This document shows, one piece after another, positions 9,710 to 12,500 of a DNA stretch of 12,500 bases; the stretch's first letter is position 1; each line of letters opens with the position of its first letter. The stretch comes from Apostichopus japonicus (Eukaryota; Echinodermata; Holothuroidea; Aspidochirotida; Stichopodidae), in contig NC_092564.1 in NCBI RefSeq assembly GCF_037975245.1, positions 15,445,984 through 15,458,483 on the forward strand, given 5' to 3'. The position numbers and the translations under genes are program-made. The notes beneath the pieces were generated by a model that did no database searches, was not told the origin of the DNA, and worked only from the letters and a program-made list of their open reading frames with translations.

Positions 9710-9863
9710 CAAGCCAAATCTGTGTTCGGCTCAACACTAAATAGAAGACTATCAACATGGACAGTTGAATGAAGTCCAGATTACCAATTCGTATAAAATA
9801 TTGTCCAAAACAATAATGGGAAATCAACAGGAAAATCTGCTTTTACATGTGTGGTGACACTAG

Positions 9864-9940
9864 TCCAACCGTTACTAGCCTGGGAATCGTTACCAAGGTA
9901 ACTAGATGCCCAAGCCAGGTTACCAGTAGAAACAAGAAAA
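9864..9940. repeat. Partial type 1 repeat (tail only) at left boundary
   Basis: The dimer array begins with a truncated type 1 tail that includes CTGGGAATCGTTACCAAG and CCCAAGCCAGG. It matches the tails at 10519-10609 and 10067-10160 but lacks the head. The exact left edge is uncertain by about 20 bp. Confidence 0.75.
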
Positions 9941-10160
9941 CCTATCCGCACAAGTATTATTCTAATGTACTCACCTGTTCTCAAAAAGAACAAATCAGTT
10001 TTTTTTTTATCACTCTGGTGTCCATAATAGTGATTCAAAAGTCTAGTTCCTTCTGCCCTCCAGCAGCAATGCCAGGTCCCAGTGGTAGCGTTGCTAGTCT
10101 GGGAATTAGTTACCAAGGTTACTAGAGACCCAAGCCAGGTTACGAGTAAAAACTAGAAAA
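9941..10160. repeat. Composite repeat monomer, type 1 (220 bp)
   Basis: Head plus type 1 tail. It differs from later type 1 copies by several substitutions (CCTATCCGC, CCATAATAG, GTCTAGTTCC, GGTCCCAG, GGAATTAG), so it is one of the more diverged copies, as expected next to the array edge. Confidence 0.88.
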
Positions 10161-10392
10161 CCAATGCGAACAAGTATTATTTGAATGTACTCACCTGTTC
10201 TCCGAAAGAACAATTCCGTTTTGTTTTGTATCACTCTGGTGTCCATACTAATGATATATACGGAGACCTGAGCATTTCAATAATTGTACTCGACAATATC
10301 CTTACAATACTGAGGTATCTGGAGACCTCAGCATTTCAAATACTGTACCAAACAATATACGTACAATACTGAGCTCTCCAGAAACAAGAAAA
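10161..10392. repeat. Composite repeat monomer, type 2 (232 bp)
   Basis: Shared head followed by the type 2 tail, which holds two 59-bp direct repeats (10262-10320 and 10321-10379). The head differs slightly (CCAATGCGAAC, AACAATTCCG) from the copy at 10610. Confidence 0.88.
10262..10379. repeat. Doublet of 59-bp direct repeats inside type 2
   Basis: 10262-10320 and 10321-10379 are each exactly 59 bp and align without gaps: both start GGAGACCT, share AGCATTTCAA and contain ACAATACTGAG. They differ at about a dozen positions. Across the junction CTGAGGT (10310-10316) and ACCTCAG (10325-10331) form a perfect 7-bp stem with an 8-base loop. The same doublet occurs at 10711-10828 and at 11615-11732. 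Confidence 0.88.
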
Positions 10393-10609
10393 CCTATGCG
10401 CACAAGTATTTTTGGAATGTACTCGCCTGTTCTCCAAAAGAACAAATCCGATTTTTTTTTCACTATGGTGTCCATACTAGTGATTCAAAAGTCCAGTTCC
10501 TTCTGCCCTCCAGCAGCAATGCCAGGTACCAGTGGTAGCGTTGCTAGCCTGGGAATCGTTACCAAGGTAACTAGAGACCCAAGCCAGGTTACGAGTAGAA
10601 ACAAGAAAA
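10393..10609. repeat. Composite repeat monomer, type 1 (217 bp), uninterrupted
   Basis: This is the intact counterpart of the type 1 monomers that carry the SINE insert. It reads straight through CCAGCAGCAATGCCAGG at about 10510-10526, which is where the insert lies in the copies at 10842 and 11746. The tail has a nested hairpin: GTTACC (10558-10563) with GGTAAC (10566-10571), enclosed by TGGG (10550-10553) and CCCA (10578-10581). Confidence 0.9.
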
Positions 10610-10841
10610 CCTATGCGCACAAGTATTATTTGAATGTACTCACCTGTTCTCCGAAAGAACAAATCTGTTTTGTTTTGTATCACTCTGGTGTCCATACTAA
10701 TGATATATACGGTGACCTGAGCATTTCAATTGCTGTACTCGACAATATCCTTGCAATACTGAGGTATCTGGAGACCTCAGCATTTCAAATACTGTACCAA
10801 ACAATATACGTACAATACTGAGCTCTCCAGAAACCAGAAAA
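10610..10841. repeat. Composite repeat monomer, type 2 (232 bp)
   Basis: Second type 2 monomer, with its 59-bp doublet at 10711-10828. The head contains a 6-bp stem TGTTCT (10645-10650) / AGAACA (10656-10661) around CCGAA, followed by a T-rich stretch. It reads the same as the copy at 11514-11745. Confidence 0.9.
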
Positions 10842-10972
10842 CCTATGCGCACAAGTATTTTTGGAAAAAACTCGCCTGTTCTCCAAAAGAACAAATCCGT
10901 TTTTTTTTTTTTATCACTCTGGTGTCCATACTAGTGATTCAAAAGTCCAGTTCCTTCTGCCCTCCAGCAGCA

Positions 10973-11102
10973 TGTATGTATGCGTGTATGTATGTATGTA
11001 TGTATGTATGTATGTATGTATGTATGTATGTATGTATGTATGTATGTATGTATGTATGTATGTATGTATGTATGTATGTATGTATGCGTGTATGTATGTA
11101 TA
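10973..11102. repeat. (TATG)n microsatellite, 24 uninterrupted repeats
   Basis: The perfect core at 10987-11082 is 96 bp, or 24 TATG units. Each side is bounded by the same variant word TATGCGTG (10979-10986 and 11083-11090), with a few more TATG units outside. It lies at the 3' end of the SINE, read on the minus strand as (CATA)n, and is probably its tail or an expansion of it. Frames here translate as a Met-Tyr-Val-Cys repeat and are not genes. Confidence 0.97.
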
Positions 11103-11264
11103 TTAGATCCTCCTGCAAGCAGGAACGTGGGAAGAAGCCTAATTGGCTTATCAAAGCCGCAAGCTGACCGAAGTCAGTCTCTCACATTCATATTTAGCGT
11201 CCATGATTATGAATTGTTAATTGTCAACAACTCTGTAACTGGACGACATACAATAATTTGGGAG

Positions 11265-11275
11265 TGACTCGAACC
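11265..11275 (-). promoter_or_regulatory. RNA polymerase III B box, SINE copy A
   Basis: The minus strand reads GGTTCGAGTCA, matching the B-box consensus GGTTCGANTCC except at the last base. It lies about 34 bp downstream of the A box, within the usual spacing. The duplicate is at 12185-12195. Confidence 0.78.
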
Positions 11276-11308
11276 GGGGACCTTATGATTGAAAGGCACC
11301 GGTGTTAA

Positions 11309-11319
11309 CCACTGAGCTA
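11309..11319 (-). promoter_or_regulatory. RNA polymerase III A box, SINE copy A
   Basis: The minus strand reads TAGCTCAGTGG, matching the A-box consensus TRGCNNAGYNGG up to its last bases. It starts about 8 bases after the tRNA-like 5' end, the normal position. The duplicate is at 12229-12239. Confidence 0.75.
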
Positions 11320-11330
11320 ACACTCCACAA

Positions 11331-11397
11331 GATGAATATACGGAGAACTATAATGATGAATATAATGATGAATATAATGATGAATATACGGAGAACT
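11331..11397. repeat. 12-bp minisatellite (GATGAATATAAT) flanked by 19-bp repeats
   Basis: GATGAATATAAT occurs at 11355-11366 and 11367-11378. A 19-bp word beginning GATGAATATACGG and ending AGAACT occurs on both sides (11331-11349 and 11379-11397), offset by 48 bp, or four 12-bp periods. It directly adjoins the 5' end of the SINE. The right part then continues as a diverged piece of the type 2 tail (about 11388-11422). Confidence 0.85.
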
Positions 11398-11876
11398 AAA
11401 CCTTTCAATTCTGTACTCGACAATGCCAGGTACCAGTGGTAGCGTTGCTAGCCTGGGAATCGTTACCAAGGTAACTAGAGACCCAAGCCAGGTTACGAGT
11501 AGAAACAAGAAAACCTATGCGCACAAGTATTATTTGAATGTACTCACCTGTTCTCCGAAAGAACAAATCTGTTTTGTTTTGTATCACTCTGGTGTCCATA
11601 CTAATGATATATACGGTGACCTGAGCATTTCAATTGCTGTACTCGACAATATCCTTGCAATACTGAGGTATCTGGAGACCTCAGCATTTCAAATACTGTA
11701 CCAAACAATATACGTACAATACTGAGCTCTCCAGAAACCAGAAAACCTATGCGCACAAGTATTTTTGGAAAAAACTCGCCTGTTCTCCAAAAGAACAAAT
11801 CCGTTTTTTTTTTTTTATCACTCTGGTGTCCATACTAGTGATTCAAAAGTCCAGTTCCTTCTGCCCTCCAGCAGCA

Positions 11877-12022
11877 TGTATGTATGCGTGTATGTATGTA
11901 TGTATGTATGTATGTATGTATGTATGTATGTATGTATGTATGTATGTATGTATGTATGTATGTATGTATGTATGTATGTATGTATGTATGTATGTATGTA
12001 TGTATGCGTGTATGTATGTATA
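11877..12022. repeat. (TATG)n microsatellite, 28 uninterrupted repeats
   Basis: Second copy of the tract. The perfect core at 11891-12002 is 112 bp, or 28 units, bounded by TATGCGTG at 11883-11890 and 12003-12010. It is four repeats longer than the copy at 10973-11102 and accounts for the whole length difference between the two tandem units. Confidence 0.97.
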
Positions 12023-12184
12023 TTAGATCCTCCTGCAAGCAGGAACGTGGGAAGAAGCCTAATTGGCTTATCAAAGCCGCAAGCTGACCGAAGTCAGTCT
12101 CTCACATTCATATTTAGCGTCCATGATTATGAATTGTTAATTGTCAACAACTCTGTAACTGGACGACATACAATAATTTGGGAG

Positions 12185-12195
12185 TGACTCGAACC
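12185..12195 (-). promoter_or_regulatory. RNA polymerase III B box, SINE copy B
   Basis: Same GGTTCGAGTCA word on the minus strand as in copy A, shifted by 920 bp. Confidence 0.78.
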
Positions 12196-12228
12196 GGGGA
12201 CCTTATGATTGAAAGGCACCGGTGTTAA

Positions 12229-12239
12229 CCACTGAGCTA
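12229..12239 (-). promoter_or_regulatory. RNA polymerase III A box, SINE copy B
   Basis: Same TAGCTCAGTGG word on the minus strand as in copy A, shifted by 920 bp. Confidence 0.75.
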
Positions 12240-12250
12240 ACACTCCACAA

Positions 12251-12317
12251 GATGAATATACGGAGAACTATAATGATGAATATAATGATGAATATAATGA
12301 TGAATATACGGAGAACT
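12251..12317. repeat. 12-bp minisatellite, second copy
   Basis: Same structure as 11331-11397, at an offset of 920 bp, with the same copy number. Confidence 0.85.
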
Positions 12318-12340
12318 AAACCTTTCAATTCTGTACTCGA

Positions 12341-12500
12341 CAATGCCAGGTACCAGTGGTAGCGTTGCTAGCCTGGGAATCGTTACCAAGGTAACTAGAG
12401 ACCCAAGCCAGGTTACGAGTAGAAACAAGAAAACCTATACGCACAAGTATTTTTTGAATGTACACGCCTGTTCTCCAAAAGAACAAATCCGATTTTTTTT
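12341..12500. repeat. Start of a third unit, switching to a type 1 head, cut by window end
   Basis: The first 93 bp (12341-12433) continue the tandem unit. From 12434 the head reads CCTATACGCACAAG, then TTTTTTGAATGTACACGCC and CTCCAAAAGAAC, which is type 1-like (closest to 10393 onward), not the type 2 head found at the same place in copies A and B. So either the third unit has a different internal composition or the SINE-bearing array ends here. Confidence 0.85.

Larger units (their letters stand above)
8084..9863. other. AT-rich single-copy-looking spacer without a gene
   Basis: No internal tandem structure and no match to either flanking array is visible. The sequence is AT-rich with many homopolymer runs, for example T-rich tracts near 8298-8320 and 8570-8595 and A runs near 8337 and 8599. 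Open frames are short, begin in low-complexity DNA and show no domain-like composition; a minus-strand frame at 8512-8784 is rich in Lys, Phe and Asn, as expected from AT-rich noise. AATAAA hexamers occur (for example near 8733, 9000 and 9271) but nothing links them to a transcript. The stretch from about 9636 to 9720 is more GC-rich than its surroundings and may be a relic of another repeat. Confidence 0.75.
11103..11326 (-). mobile_element. tRNA-derived SINE-like element, copy A
   Basis: Read on the minus strand, the element starts at 11326 with a tRNA-like head (to about 11261) bearing A and B boxes, continues with a tRNA-unrelated body of about 150 bp, and ends in a (CATA)n tail that is the microsatellite at 10973-11102. 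This order of tRNA head, body and simple-repeat tail is the hallmark of tRNA-class SINEs, non-autonomous elements copied by a partner LINE. The body contains three short hairpins: CTGAC/GTCAG at 11164-11177 with a UUCG loop on the minus strand, AAGCC/GGCTT at 11135-11149 and TCCTGC/GCAGGA at 11111-11124. I cannot name the family or its LINE partner. No clear target-site duplication is seen. Alternatively it could be a tRNA pseudogene fused to unrelated repeat sequence. Confidence 0.75.
11261..11326 (-). pseudogene. tRNA-like SINE head, copy A (degenerate cloverleaf)
   Basis: On the minus strand GGAGTG at the 5' end can pair with CACTCC at the 3' end, as an acceptor stem would. The A box and B box are intact. 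The T-arm is not: after GGTTCGAGT the sequence goes almost straight into CACTCC, so the 3' strand of the T-stem (about five bases) is missing, and the D-stem and anticodon stem pair poorly. A functional tRNA is therefore unlikely, and the anticodon cannot be assigned safely. This is what is expected for a SINE head under selection only for the promoter. Confidence 0.75.
10517..11420. repeat. SINE-bearing tandem unit, copy A (904 bp)
   Basis: The unit runs from the type 1 tail (CAATGCCAGG) through a type 2 monomer, a type 1 head, the (TATG)n tract, the minus-strand SINE, a 12-bp minisatellite and a scrap of type 2. Reading it against 11421-12340, I find no difference other than 16 bp in the TATG tract; even the 13-base T run (10900-10912 here) has the same length. 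The identity starts at the CA before ATGCCAGG, as the bases before it differ (AG here, GA in copy B). The duplication is therefore very recent, strongly homogenised, or an assembly artefact. Confidence 0.92.
12023..12246 (-). mobile_element. tRNA-derived SINE-like element, copy B
   Basis: This copy reads as identical to 11103-11326 and sits 920 bp downstream, so it arose by tandem duplication of the host unit and not by a second retrotransposition. Head, A box, B box, body hairpins and tail order are all preserved. Its 5' end (minus strand) is at 12246. Confidence 0.75.
12181..12246 (-). pseudogene. tRNA-like SINE head, copy B (degenerate cloverleaf)
   Basis: Same sequence as 11261-11326, with the same T-stem deletion. 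The shared defect shows that both heads descend from one damaged or already derived copy. Confidence 0.75.
11421..12340. repeat. SINE-bearing tandem unit, copy B (920 bp)
   Basis: Direct tandem copy of 10517-11420. The offset is 904 bp before the TATG tract and 920 bp after it, because four more TATG repeats are present. All other modules (type 2 monomer 11514-11745, type 1 head 11746-11876, SINE 12023-12246, minisatellite 12251-12317) keep their order and spacing. Confidence 0.92.
9864..12500. repeat. Nested composite repeat region (dimer array plus SINE-bearing tandem unit)
   Basis: From about 9864 to the end, every stretch can be assigned to one of a few repeated modules. The basic module has a shared head of about 100 bp (beginning CCTATGCGCACAAGTATT and ending CACTCTGGTGTCCATACTA) followed by one of two tails. 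Type 1 tails run through GATTCAAAAGTCCAG to AGGTTACGAG; type 2 tails run through GATATATACGG to GAGCTCTCC. Heads start at 9941, 10161, 10393, 10610, 10842, 11514, 11746 and 12434, alternating type 1 and type 2 until the SINE insert breaks the pattern. No coding potential is seen; frames here include ones reading only the TATG repeat. Confidence 0.92.

Noticed and set aside
10645-10680. Rho-independent terminator (stem TGTTCT/AGAACA followed by a T-rich run)
   Set aside because: The stem is short and AT-rich, it repeats in every monomer, and the surroundings are eukaryotic repeat DNA without genes.
10396-10821. A 141-codon plus-strand frame across the type 1/type 2 repeats
   Set aside because: It runs across repeat junctions, overlaps opposite-strand frames of similar quality, and changes length with each repeat copy. 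No domain-like pattern is seen.
10861-11167. Open frames reading Met-Tyr-Val-Cys (plus strand) or His-Thr-Tyr-Ile (minus strand) repeats
   Set aside because: They are translations of the (TATG)n microsatellite in several frames on both strands. A perfect tetranucleotide repeat without a stop codon stays open in all frames and needs no selection.
11261-11326. Functional tRNA gene on the minus strand
   Set aside because: The T-stem 3' strand is missing and the D and anticodon stems do not pair properly, although the promoter boxes are good. A SINE head fits better.

Overview
The window looks like non-coding repetitive DNA from a eukaryotic nuclear genome. It is AT-rich, has no credible protein-coding gene, carries long tandem satellites and a (TATG)n microsatellite, and holds a tRNA-derived SINE-like element with an internal RNA polymerase III promoter. 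A metazoan, perhaps a marine invertebrate, is my best guess; that rests on general resemblance of the SINE head and is weak. All open frames that can be drawn here are by-products of repeats or low-complexity DNA.

Region 1 (1 to about 8083) is a head-to-tail satellite array. I found 26 copies of one landmark (CTTCGTCAAATG or a close variant), mostly spaced 313-314 or 322-326 bp. The two size classes differ mainly by a 10-bp direct repeat (GATTTTGTCG / GATTTTGGCC). Two linked sequence classes (A and B) are interspersed. A 1.78-kb block of about 5.5 monomers is repeated almost exactly 3518 bp downstream, so the array has higher-order structure. The right edge (7588-8083) shows the classic decay of a satellite border: shortened, diverged monomers, then unique sequence. 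The left edge lies outside the window.

Region 2 (about 8084 to 9863) is single-copy-looking AT-rich DNA with no gene. It holds a short (ATA)n run, several small inverted repeats and a cluster of octamer-like ATGCAAA motifs around a TAATTA core.

Region 3 (about 9864 to 12500) is a nested repeat. Its base layer is an alternating dimer (type 1 about 217-220 bp, type 2 232 bp; dimer about 450 bp). Type 2 itself contains two exact-length 59-bp direct repeats. One type 1 monomer is interrupted by about 450 bp made of a (TATG)n tract, a minus-strand SINE with a tRNA-like head, a 12-bp minisatellite and a scrap of type 2. The dimer plus this insert was then duplicated in tandem: a 904-bp unit and a 920-bp unit that read as identical except for four extra TATG repeats (24 versus 28 uninterrupted copies), followed by the start of a third copy that switches to a different monomer type at the window edge.

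There are no genes acting together here. The story is repeat turnover: homogenisation and block duplication in the first array, and capture of a SINE into a tandem unit that is now amplifying in the second. The most noteworthy object is the SINE-containing 0.9-kb tandem unit.
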